Shown piece after piece: positions 18,895 to 26,124 of a stretch of 39,513 nucleotides of DNA. Where the stretch lies: NCBI GenBank assembly GCA_030148665.1, contig JASBSZ010000003.1:1-39513 (forward strand). Direction: 5' to 3'. The position numbers and the translations under genes were made by a program. The notes below the pieces were generated by a model that saw only the letters and a list, made by a program, of their open reading frames with translations, was not told the origin of the DNA and made no database searches. The stretch is from Alphaproteobacteria bacterium. Its GTDB lineage: Bacteria; Pseudomonadota; Alphaproteobacteria; Rhodobacterales; Rhodobacteraceae. Each line of letters opens with the position of its first letter. Within the stretch, counting starts at the first letter, position 1.

Positions 18895-20196
18895 ATGGAC
18901 ATCCTGACGATCAACGACCGCCCCGGTGAATATCCGCGCTCGTGGTATGCGGCAACCGCCACCCCCCTGCCCCCGTTTGCGCCGGCACAAGGCGAGATCA
19001 ACTGCGACATCTGCATCATCGGCGGCGGCTATACCGGGCTGTCAGCCGCGCTGCATCTGGCACAGGCCGGCCATGACGTCGCCCTGGTCGAGGCCAACCG
19101 CCTGGGCAGTGGCGCATCAGGGCGCAATGGCGGACAGGTCGGCACAGGCCAGCGTCTCGACCAGGACGAGCTGGAAGAAATCGTCGGCAAGATACGCGCC
19201 CGCGCCCTGTGGGATCTGGCGCTGGAAGCGGTCGCGCTGGTCAAGGAACTGATCCGCAAGCACGATATCGACTGCGCCTGGCGCGACGGCATCATCCACG
19301 CCGACCACCGCGCGCGTTTCGTGGCCCACAGCCACGCCTATGCCGAGAAACTCAACAGCGACTACGGTTATGACCTGATCCGCCCGCTGGAGCGCGGCGA
19401 GATCCGCGAACTCGTAGGATCAAGCGGCTATCACGGCGGCACGCTGGACATGGGCAGCGGGCATCTGCACCCGCTGAACTATGCGCTGGGGCTGGCGCGC
19501 GCCGCACAGGCCGCCGGCGCGCGCCTGTTCGAGCAGACCCGCGCCCGCGATATCACCCCCGGCGCAAGGCCCTGTGTGACCACGGATGCCGCCACCATCC
19601 GCGCCGATCATGTGATCATTGCGGCCAATGGCTATCTGGGCAAGCTGTCGCCCCGGCTCGCGCGGCGCATCATGCCCATCAACAACTATATCGTCGCCAC
19701 CGAACCGCTAAGCCAGGATTTCGCCCGCGCATTGATCCGCGACAACCACGCCGTGGCCGACAGCCGCTTTGTCATCAATTACTTCCGCCTGTCCGAAGAT
19801 CGCCGCATGCTGTTCGGGGGCGGTGAAAGCTATGGCTACCGCTTTCCCCGCGACATCGCGGCCCTTGTGCGCAAGCCGATGTTGCAGGTCTATCCGCAGC
19901 TGGCCGACACGCGCATCGATTACGCCTGGGGCGGCACGCTGGGCATCACCATGAGCCGCCTGCCCCATTTCACCCGCATGCAGGGCAATATCCTGAGCGC
20001 GGGTGGCTTTTCCGGCCACGGGGTCGCCATGGCCACCCTTGCCGGCCGCCTGCTGGCCGAGGCCGTCCAGGGCCAGGCCGAGCGTTTCGACCTGATGGCC
20101 GCCCTGCCCACCCCACGCTTTCCCGGTGGCACGCTGCTGCGCTGGCCGCTGCTGGTGCTGGCAATGACATGGTTCAGCCTGCGCGACAGGCTGTAG
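18895..20196 (+). CDS. FAD-dependent oxidoreductase, gamma-glutamylputrescine oxidase-like (PuuB family)
   Basis: A 433-residue DAO-family flavoprotein. The dinucleotide-binding motif is CIIGGGYTGLSAALHLAQAG (about residues 40-60), followed by GSGASGRNGGQVGTGQRL, typical of PuuB/OrdL oxidases. The C-terminal FAD contact reads LSAGGFSGHGVAMATLAG. PuuB oxidises gamma-glutamylputrescine to the aldehyde. No puuA synthetase or puuD hydrolase is in the window, so the substrate may be a free polyamine or a conjugate made elsewhere. It is in operon with the aminotransferase (22-bp gap). Confidence 0.82.
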   Translation: MDILTINDRPGEYPRSWYAATATPLPPFAPAQGEINCDICIIGGGYTGLSAALHLAQAGHDVALVEANRLGSGASGRNGGQVGTGQRLDQDELEEIVGKIRARALWDLALEAVALVKELIRKHDIDCAWRDGIIHADHRARFVAHSHAYAEKLNSDYGYDLIRPLERGEIRELVGSSGYHGGTLDMGSGHLHPLNYALGLARAAQAAGARLFEQTRARDITPGARPCVTTDAATIRADHVIIAANGYLGKLSPRLARRIMPINNYIVATEPLSQDFARALIRDNHAVADSRFVINYFRLSEDRRMLFGGGESYGYRFPRDIAALVRKPMLQVYPQLADTRIDYAWGGTLGITMSRLPHFTRMQGNILSAGGFSGHGVAMATLAGRLLAEAVQGQAERFDLMAALPTPRFPGGTLLRWPLLVLAMTWFSLRDRL

Positions 20197-20203
20197 GGCC
20201 GCC

Positions 20204-20225
20204 CTTCTTCTTTGTGAAAATACGC
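20204..20225 (-). repeat. 22-nt GCGTATTT/AAGAAGAAG element, copy 2
   Basis: Minus-strand reading GCGTATTT, TCA, CAAAGAAGAAG, starting 8 bp after the oxidoreductase stop. It points away from the terminator hairpin at 20234-20254. Confidence 0.75.
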
Positions 20226-20233
20226 TCGGGGGT

Positions 20234-20254
20234 GCGGGGGCAGACAGCCCCCGC
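20234..20254. terminator. Bidirectional terminator between oxidoreductase and thiolase genes
   Basis: GCGGGGGC (20234-20241), loop AGACA, GCCCCCGC (20247-20254): a perfect 8-bp G/C stem between two converging genes. It is framed by element copies 2 and 3. Confidence 0.65.
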
Positions 20255-20288
20255 CGGTGCCAGCGGAAATCGCAAGGGCCTCCGGCGG

Positions 20289-20310
20289 GAGTACTTTTCC
20301 AAAGAAGAAA
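20289..20310 (+). repeat. 22-nt element, copy 3 (variant)
   Basis: Reads GAGTACTT, TTC, CAAAGAAGAAA on the + strand, a diverged copy inverted relative to copy 2, so the pair forms an imperfect long inverted repeat around the terminator. Confidence 0.6.
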
Positions 20311-20325
20311 CCTTGCCAGGCCTTC

Positions 20326-21492
20326 TCAGCCGGTCTTTTCGGCCTCGAGGATCGAGCAGTAATTCGCGACCCCCGAGCCACCCATGTTGAACATCATGGC
20401 CAGTTCCGCGCCGTCTTTCTGGATGCCGCCGGCCTCGCCCGTGACCTGGGCCGCGCATAGCGCGTGCATGGAAACGCCGGTCGCGCCCACCGGATGCCCC
20501 TTGGCCTTGAGGCCGCCAGACAGGTTTACCGGCAGTTTCCCGTCGGCATAAACCAGACCTTCGGCAATGGCGCGGGGCCCCTCGCCGCGGGGCACAAGGC
20601 CCATGGCCTCGTAGACCAGCAGCTCGGCGATGGTGAAACAGTCATGCACCTCGGCCAGGTCGATATCGTCCACGGTGACGCCAGCCTCTTCATAGGCGCG
20701 GGCAAAGGCCTCGGCCGGGCCCTCGAAGGCCAGGATATCGCGACGCGACATGGGCAGGTAATCATTCGCCTGCTGGCCGGCCCGGAATTTGACCGAGCGC
20801 GGGGCGTCACCAGCCATGTCCTCGGCCACCATGACCAGCGCGGCCGCGCCGTCCGAGATCAGCGAACAGTCGGTCAGGCGCAGAGGCGGGGCCACCAGCG
20901 GGTTCTTGTCGCTGACGGTGTTGCAGAAATCGAAACCCACATCCTTTTGCATCTGCGCCAGCGGGTTGTTGACCGCATTGGCGTGGTTCTTGGCGGCGAT
21001 GCGGGCGAGTGTTTCGGACTGGTCGCCGTATTTCTGGAAATAGGCATCGGCAAAACGCGCGAATGTCTGGGGAAAGGAAACGCCGGCTTCCTCGGCCTGA
21101 TAGGCGGCGGTCATCAATGCCTCGGTCACGCCCCTGGTGTCGAGCGCGGTCATCTTTTCGGCGCCGATCACCAGCACCACGCGCGCCTGGCCTGCCTGAA
21201 TGGCGGTGCGCCCCGCATAGACCGCCGCCGAACCCGATGCGCAGGCGTTTTCCAGCCTTGTTGCCGGCTTGAAGCGCAACCCCTCGTCGAAATTCAGCAC
21301 CAGCGACGAAGGGAAACCATCCTTGACCATGCCGCCGTTGAAATGGCCGACAAAGATCGCATCCACCTCGTCCGCGGAAATCCGCGCATGTTCCAGCGCC
21401 TCGGCAGCCGCGTCCTGAATCAGGTCTTCCAGGGTCTTGCCTTCAAGGCGGCCGAATTTGGTATGGCCCCAGCCGATGATGCGCGCATCCAT
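20326..21492 (-). CDS. Thiolase-family acyltransferase (SCP2-thiolase type)
   Basis: This 388-residue thiolase-fold enzyme has its nucleophilic Cys in ENACASGSAAV (about residue 90), HDCF (in EVHDCFTIAELL) replacing the NEAF motif of degradative thiolases, and C-terminal GHPVGATGVS. That pattern marks the SCP2/SCPx thiolase subgroup, which acts on acyl-CoA thioesters of side-chain or aromatic catabolism. AGGAG stands 8 nt before ATG 21492. It is divergent from the Mo hydroxylase operon, with 257 bp between. A DUF35 zinc-ribbon partner, often beside such thiolases, is absent. Labels such as acetyl-CoA acetyltransferase would be over-specific. Confidence 0.85.
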   Translation of the reverse strand: MDARIIGWGHTKFGRLEGKTLEDLIQDAAAEALEHARISADEVDAIFVGHFNGGMVKDGFPSSLVLNFDEGLRFKPATRLENACASGSAAVYAGRTAIQAGQARVVLVIGAEKMTALDTRGVTEALMTAAYQAEEAGVSFPQTFARFADAYFQKYGDQSETLARIAAKNHANAVNNPLAQMQKDVGFDFCNTVSDKNPLVAPPLRLTDCSLISDGAAALVMVAEDMAGDAPRSVKFRAGQQANDYLPMSRRDILAFEGPAEAFARAYEEAGVTVDDIDLAEVHDCFTIAELLVYEAMGLVPRGEGPRAIAEGLVYADGKLPVNLSGGLKAKGHPVGATGVSMHALCAAQVTGEAGGIQKDGAELAMMFNMGGSGVANYCSILEAEKTG

Positions 21493-21604
21493 GATCTGTA
21501 CTCCTGTCGATGAAACTGGCGTGACATTAGTGCGTGACGCAGGCGCGTGCAATTGCAAGGGTGCGCCTTTCGCCGCAACGTTACCGGGCGCGCCTGCGGC
21601 GCAT

Positions 21605-21626
21605 GCGTATTTGGGCAAAGAAGAAG
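21605..21626 (+). repeat. 22-nt GCGTATTT/AAGAAGAAG element, copy 4
   Basis: Reads GCGTATTT, GGG, CAAAGAAGAAG in the divergent region between the thiolase and Mo hydroxylase genes. Unlike the other copies it is upstream of two genes. The rest of 21493-21749 shows only a weak TTGAAA/ATTCTG promoter candidate (21672-21700). Confidence 0.7.
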
Positions 21627-21749
21627 CCCGGCCCCCGTGTTTCGAGACGCAGCGGCATGCGCGACAGTGCTTGAAATCGGCGGCGTCTGTGCCATTCTGC
21701 CTGACTGACAGAGTCGCCCCTGTGCAGGGGCCAAGCTGGGAGTCCCCTC

Positions 21750-22628
21750 ATGCAATATCTGGCACCAACCAGCGAGGATGAAGTGGTTGCCGCCCTGGCG
21801 CAGGCCGACGGACGGGCCCGCATTCTGGCCGGCGGTACCGATCTGCTGGTGCAGATGAAGGCCGACATGATCGCACCCGATATATTGGTCGATATCAAGC
21901 GCATTCCCGAGTTGCGCGAAATCACGCGCGAAGGGGGCGGATGGCGCATCGGCGCAGCGGTGTCGGGTGCCGAATTCAACGAACGCGCCGATATCTGCGC
22001 TGACTGGCCGGGGCTGGCCGAGGCCTTCGATCTGATCGGCTCGACCCAGGTGCAGGGGCGCTGCACGCTGGCGGGCAATCTGTGCAACGCTTCGCCTGCC
22101 GCCGACAGCGTACCGGCGATGGTGGCGGCAGATGCGGTTGCGCGGATTGTCGGCCCCAGTGGCACACGCGACCTGCCGGTCGCCGAAATTCCCGTCGGGC
22201 CGGGCAGGACATCGCTTGCGGCAGGCGAATTCATCACCTCGATCTTTCTGCCGGCGCGTGCGCCGCGCTCGGCCGACGCCTATCTGCGTTTCATCCCGCG
22301 CACCGAGATGGATATCGCCGTGGCCTCGGCCGGGGTCAGCCTGACGCTGGACGATAACGGCAGCTGCGTGGCCGCCCGCGTGGCGCTGGGGGCGGTGGCG
22401 CCGACCGTGCTGCTGGTGGAGGAGGCCGCCGCGGCGCTGATCGGCACCAAACTGGAGGGCGCGGCGCTGGCCGCATTGGCACAAGCCTGCGAGAGCGCCG
22501 CCACCCCCATCGACGACAAGCGCGGCACGGTCGCGTTTCGCAAACAGGTGGTCGGGGTTCTGGCGCGGCGCGCTGTGAAAATCGCGCAAGACCGCGCATC
22601 GGGAAAAGGCGCAGGGGAAAGAGCATGA
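21750..22628 (+). CDS. Molybdenum hydroxylase FAD-binding (medium) subunit
   Basis: The 292-residue flavin subunit of a xanthine dehydrogenase/CO dehydrogenase-family enzyme. RILAGGTDLLVQMK (about residues 24-37) and TLAGNLCNASPAADSVP (about 107-123) are the two FAD-contact motifs; the C-terminal CO_deh_flav_C domain begins near residue 175. It passes electrons from the Fe-S subunit to an acceptor. It heads a medium-small-large gene order; its stop overlaps the next start by 4 nt (ATGA). GGGAG is 8 nt before the ATG. Confidence 0.9.
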   Translation: MQYLAPTSEDEVVAALAQADGRARILAGGTDLLVQMKADMIAPDILVDIKRIPELREITREGGGWRIGAAVSGAEFNERADICADWPGLAEAFDLIGSTQVQGRCTLAGNLCNASPAADSVPAMVAADAVARIVGPSGTRDLPVAEIPVGPGRTSLAAGEFITSIFLPARAPRSADAYLRFIPRTEMDIAVASAGVSLTLDDNGSCVAARVALGAVAPTVLLVEEAAAALIGTKLEGAALAALAQACESAATPIDDKRGTVAFRKQVVGVLARRAVKIAQDRASGKGAGERA

Positions 22629-23101
22629 GCAAGATTCACGTCAAGACCCGTATCAATGGCGAAGCGGCCGAGTTCCTGTGCGAGCCCGACGAAACATTGC
22701 TTGAGGCGCTGCGCGACCGGCTGCACCTGACCGGCACCAAGGAGGGCTGTGGCTCGGGCGATTGCGGGGCCTGTTCGGTGACGGTGAACGGGCGGCTTGT
22801 GGCGTCCTGCCTGATGCTGGCGGCCGAGGCCGAAGGCGCCGAGATCGGCACCATCGAGGGGCTGGCAAAGGGTGCCGAGCTGGACGTGCTGCAGCGCAAG
22901 TTCGTCGAACATGCCGCCCTGCAATGCGGCATCTGCACGCCGGGTTTTCTGGTGGCATCAAAGGCGCTGCTGGAAAAGAACCCCGACCCGACCGAGGAAG
23001 AGGTCCGTTACTGGCTGGCGGGCAATCTGTGCCGCTGCACGGGCTATGACAAGATCATTCGCGCGGTGCTGGACGCCGCGGCGGAAATGCGAAGGGCGTG
23101 A
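22625..23101 (+). CDS. Molybdenum hydroxylase 2Fe-2S (small) subunit
   Basis: This 158-residue subunit carries two [2Fe-2S] clusters. The plant-ferredoxin-type site is GCGSGDCGACSV with a distal Cys in VASCLMLA; the helical C-terminal site is CGICTPGF and CRCTGYDKI. Length and order match CoxS/XdhA-type subunits. It is translationally coupled to the medium subunit and followed after 2 bp by the large subunit. Cluster residues all look intact, so the enzyme should be active. Confidence 0.93.
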   Translation: MSKIHVKTRINGEAAEFLCEPDETLLEALRDRLHLTGTKEGCGSGDCGACSVTVNGRLVASCLMLAAEAEGAEIGTIEGLAKGAELDVLQRKFVEHAALQCGICTPGFLVASKALLEKNPDPTEEEVRYWLAGNLCRCTGYDKIIRAVLDAAAEMRRA

Positions 23102-23103
23102 AC

Positions 23104-25344
23104 ATGGCACTGGACGAATACGAAAAGCGTGATTTCCGGGTCGTCGGCAAGCGCATGCCGCGCCCCGACGCCATCGACAAGGTCACGGGCCGCGCGCTGT
23201 ATGGCGCCGACATGCATGTGCCCGGCATGCTGGTGGGCAAGATCCTGCGCAGCCCGCATGCCCACGCCCGCATCAAGGCCATCGACACATCGGCCGCCGA
23301 GGCCCTGGAAGGGGTGCGCGCGGTGGTGACGGGGGCCGACTTCCCCGAGATCGCACCGGGCGAGGCCCGCAATGTGCGCGACAATGCCATGGCGCGCGAC
23401 AAGGCGCTGTATGACGGGCACGCGGTGGCTGCCGTTGCCGCAACCAGCGCGGCCATTGCCCGCAAGGCGCTGAAACTGATCAGGGTGGAATATGAGATCC
23501 TGCCCCATGTGACCGAAATCAGTGACGCCATGAAACCCGACGCGCCGGTGGTGCAGGAGGGATTCGTTCAGGAAAACGTGCCCGAGGGGTTCAGCGACAA
23601 CGTCATTTCCTATCACCAATATGGTCATGGCGACCTCGATGCCGGCTTTGCACAGGCCGACAAGGTGATCACCCGGCGCTTTCGCACCGCCGCCACCCAT
23701 CAGGGCTATATCGAGCCCCACGCCGCGCTGGCATCCTTTGGCGCCGATGGCACGGCCGATCTGTGGGTCTGCACGCAGGGGCATTACTATGTGCGTCAGC
23801 TCTGCGCCGAGATCCTGCAGATGGATCAGGCCCAGCTGCGGGTGACGGCATCGGAAATCGGCGGCGGTTTCGGTGGCAAGACCACCTGTTTCATCGAACC
23901 GGTGGCGTTGATGCTGTCGAAAAAGGCCGGCGCGCCGGTCAAGCTGGTGATGACCCGGCAAGAGGTTTTCCGCGCCTCCGGCCCCACGGTTTCGTCGGAA
24001 ATCGAGATGCGGATGGGGATGACCAAGGACGGCCGTATTACCGCCGCCGAGGCCGAGCTGCATTACCAGGGCGGCGCGTTCCCCAATATCACCGTTCAGT
24101 TCGGCGCAATGGCGGCATTTGCCTGTTATGACCTTCAGGCGGTGCAGACGCGGGGCTACAACGTGCTGACCAACCGCCCCAAACAGGCCGCCTATCGCGC
24201 GCCGGGTGCGCCGATGGCGATCTATGCGGTGGAATCCGTGGTTGACGAGCTGTGCCAGGAATTCGACCTCGACCCGCTGGAGGTGCGCCTGAAAAACGCC
24301 GCACGCAAGGGCACCAAGGCATCCTATGGCCCCACCTACCCCGATATCGGGCTGGTGGCCACGCTTGAGGCTGCACAGGCACACCCCCATTACAGCGCAC
24401 CGCTGGGCCCCAACCAGGCGCGCGGCGTGGCCTGCGGGTTCTGGTTCAATTTCGGTGGCGACACGTCGGTTTCGTTGTCGGTGGATTTCGACGGATCCAT
24501 CACCGTGACCGAGGGCAATCCCGATATCGGCGGCTCGCGCGTGTCCATCGCCATGATGGCCGCCGAAGAGCTGGGCGTGCCTTATGAAAGCGTGCGCGCG
24601 GTGGTGACCGATACCGCCTCGCTGGGTCATAACGAGGTGACGGACGGCTCGCGCGTGACATTTGCCGTGGGGCTGGCCACCATCAAGGCGGCGCGTGCCG
24701 CGAAACGCGAAATGTGCAGACGCGCCGCGAAAATATGGGGCATCGACGAGGATGCCGTTATCTGGGAAGACGGCTGCGCCAAGCCCGCCGGCCCCAATGC
24801 CGGCAAGTTCGAGCCGCTTTCGATCAAGGAAATCGCGGCGAAATCCTCGCGCACGGGGGGGCCGATTGCCGGCCATCACGAGGTCAATGCCGAAGGTGCG
24901 GGCGTCAGTTTCGGCGTACATATCGCCGATGTCGAGGTCGATCCCGAAACCGGGCATACAAGGGTCGTGCGCTATACGGTATTTCAGGACGCCGGCAAGG
25001 CGGTCCATCCCGATTATGTCGAGGGCCAGATGCAGGGCGGTGCCGCGCAGGGCATCGGCTGGGCGCTGAACGAGGAATATATCTATGACGAAAACGGGCG
25101 CCTTCTGAACCCCGGCTTCCTGGATTACCGCATCCCCGTCGCATCCGACCTGCCGCATATAGATGCGGTGATCCTTGAAATCCCCAACCCCGGCCACCCT
25201 TATGGCGTGCGCGGGGTCGGCGAAACCGGGATCGTGCCGCCGCTGGCGACGCTGTCGAACGCGGTGTCGCGCGCCATAGGGCGGCGCATGTACGAACTGC
25301 CCATGTCGCCGCCCAGGATCCTGAAGGCCATCAAGGGGGGCTGA
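23104..25344 (+). CDS. Molybdenum hydroxylase molybdopterin-binding (large) subunit
   Basis: A 746-residue catalytic subunit. Mo-cofactor motifs are ASEIGGGFGGKTTC (about residue 253), AAYRAPGAPMAIYAVE and, near the C-terminus, the catalytic Glu in GVGETGIVPP. The active-site loop reads AYRAPGAP, not the AYXCSFR of CO dehydrogenase, so CO oxidation is unlikely; it looks more like the branch with 4-hydroxybenzoyl-CoA reductase and N-heterocycle hydroxylases. ATG 23104 has AAGGG 7 nt upstream; GTG at 23098 is too close to it. The substrate is unknown; the adjacent thiolase hints at a CoA thioester pathway. Confidence 0.88.
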   Translation: MALDEYEKRDFRVVGKRMPRPDAIDKVTGRALYGADMHVPGMLVGKILRSPHAHARIKAIDTSAAEALEGVRAVVTGADFPEIAPGEARNVRDNAMARDKALYDGHAVAAVAATSAAIARKALKLIRVEYEILPHVTEISDAMKPDAPVVQEGFVQENVPEGFSDNVISYHQYGHGDLDAGFAQADKVITRRFRTAATHQGYIEPHAALASFGADGTADLWVCTQGHYYVRQLCAEILQMDQAQLRVTASEIGGGFGGKTTCFIEPVALMLSKKAGAPVKLVMTRQEVFRASGPTVSSEIEMRMGMTKDGRITAAEAELHYQGGAFPNITVQFGAMAAFACYDLQAVQTRGYNVLTNRPKQAAYRAPGAPMAIYAVESVVDELCQEFDLDPLEVRLKNAARKGTKASYGPTYPDIGLVATLEAAQAHPHYSAPLGPNQARGVACGFWFNFGGDTSVSLSVDFDGSITVTEGNPDIGGSRVSIAMMAAEELGVPYESVRAVVTDTASLGHNEVTDGSRVTFAVGLATIKAARAAKREMCRRAAKIWGIDEDAVIWEDGCAKPAGPNAGKFEPLSIKEIAAKSSRTGGPIAGHHEVNAEGAGVSFGVHIADVEVDPETGHTRVVRYTVFQDAGKAVHPDYVEGQMQGGAAQGIGWALNEEYIYDENGRLLNPGFLDYRIPVASDLPHIDAVILEIPNPGHPYGVRGVGETGIVPPLATLSNAVSRAIGRRMYELPMSPPRILKAIKGG

Positions 25345-25345
25345 G

Positions 25346-25627
25346 TTGGCAGCTGCCCCCGTCACACCCCCGCACAAGCCCCGCATCAAGGTGCGGCTCT
25401 GGGGGTCGCTGCGGGCGGCAACGGGCGGCAAGGAAGTGGTCGAGGTCGAGGCCGCCAATTTCAAGGATGTCATCGACGCGCTGGCGCGTGACTACCCTGC
25501 CCTGCGCCCGCAGATCGCGCGCGGCGTATCGCTGGCCATCGACGGGGTGATCTACAAGGAAAGCTGGTTCACCCCGATCAACCCCGACAACGAGGTCGTA
25601 TTGATGCCGCTGATGGTGGGCGGCTGA
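25346..25627 (+). CDS. MoaD/ThiS-like sulfur-carrier protein
   Basis: The 93-residue protein has a ubiquitin-like beta-grasp pattern (KVRLWGSLRAATGG, then VIDALARDYPALRPQI) and ends in the Gly-Gly (MVGG) that is adenylated and thiocarboxylated in MoaD/ThiS proteins. It starts with TTG at 25346, 1 bp after the large-subunit stop, with AAGGGGGG upstream. Its place as last gene of a Mo hydroxylase operon suggests a role in supplying sulfur to that enzyme's cofactor or in a linked pathway rather than general MPT synthesis; this is inference. No moaE, moeB or xdhC is nearby. Confidence 0.8.
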   Translation: MAAAPVTPPHKPRIKVRLWGSLRAATGGKEVVEVEAANFKDVIDALARDYPALRPQIARGVSLAIDGVIYKESWFTPINPDNEVVLMPLMVGG

Positions 25628-25671
25628 CAGCCGCGCGGCCATGATCCCTGACGATCCCTTGCGCCCCACGC

Positions 25672-25708
25672 CAGAGGGCCGGAGCGCATCACGCCCTCCG
25701 GCCCTCTG
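25672..25708. terminator. Bidirectional terminator between MoaD-like gene and cueR
   Basis: CAGAGGGCCGGAG (25672-25684) pairs perfectly over 13 bp with CTCCGGCCCTCTG (25696-25708), 11-nt loop, between two converging genes. Confidence 0.75.
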
Positions 25709-25731
25709 AGTGTTTCCGATACCCGAGCGGG

Positions 25732-26124
25732 CTACTGTGTCACGCTGGACAGCCCCTTGAGGATCGGGCAGTCGGGGCGGTGGTCGCCCTTGCAGGCCTC
25801 GATCAGCTCGCTCAGGGTTTCACGCATGGCCATCAGTTCCGTCAGCTTCTGGTCGATCTGCACCAGATGGTCCTCGGCCAGGCGCTTGACATCGGCACTT
25901 GCGCGGTTCTGGTCCTCGTACAGTTCCAGCAGCGTGCGACATTCCTCGATCGTGAAACCCAGCGAACGCGCGCGCGCCAGAAAGGTCAGCTTGTGGAGGT
26001 CGTTCTCGCGAAAGACCCGATAGCCGTTGGTGTCGCGCAGGGGCCGGATCAGACCGATATCCTCGTAGTAGCGGATGGTCTTGGCCGGCAACCCCGACAG
26101 GCGGGCAGCATCTCCGATGTTCAT
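25732..26124 (-). CDS. cueR: Copper-responsive MerR-family regulator CueR
   Basis: This 130-residue MerR protein has an N-terminal winged helix (MNIGDAARLSGLPAKTIRYY), a dimerisation coiled coil and Cys111-x7-Cys119 (CKGDHRPDC), the spacing that defines the Cu(I)/Ag(I)/Au(I) site of CueR. Its ATG overlaps the copA stop (TGATG), so it is co-transcribed with copA and likely raises its own level when copper is present. A CueR-type promoter lies before copA. A GTG one codon earlier is possible but less likely. Confidence 0.92.
   Translation of the reverse strand: MNIGDAARLSGLPAKTIRYYEDIGLIRPLRDTNGYRVFRENDLHKLTFLARARSLGFTIEECRTLLELYEDQNRASADVKRLAEDHLVQIDQKLTELMAMRETLSELIEACKGDHRPDCPILKGLSSVTQ

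Noticed and set aside
23098-23103. GTG 23098 as start of the Mo-hydroxylase large subunit
   Set aside because: The ribosome site AAGGG would be only 1 nt away; it is well spaced for ATG 23104.
22625-25344. Carbon monoxide dehydrogenase (coxMSL)
   Set aside because: Gene order fits, but the large subunit lacks the AYXCSFR loop required for the Cu-S-Mo site of CO dehydrogenase.
23044-25473. An 809-codon open frame on the minus strand across the Mo-hydroxylase large subunit
   Set aside because: It mirrors the large-subunit gene, which has all family motifs on the + strand. Its composition (His/Gly/Asp-rich) is what antisense frames of GC-rich genes give, and it has no ribosome site or domain.
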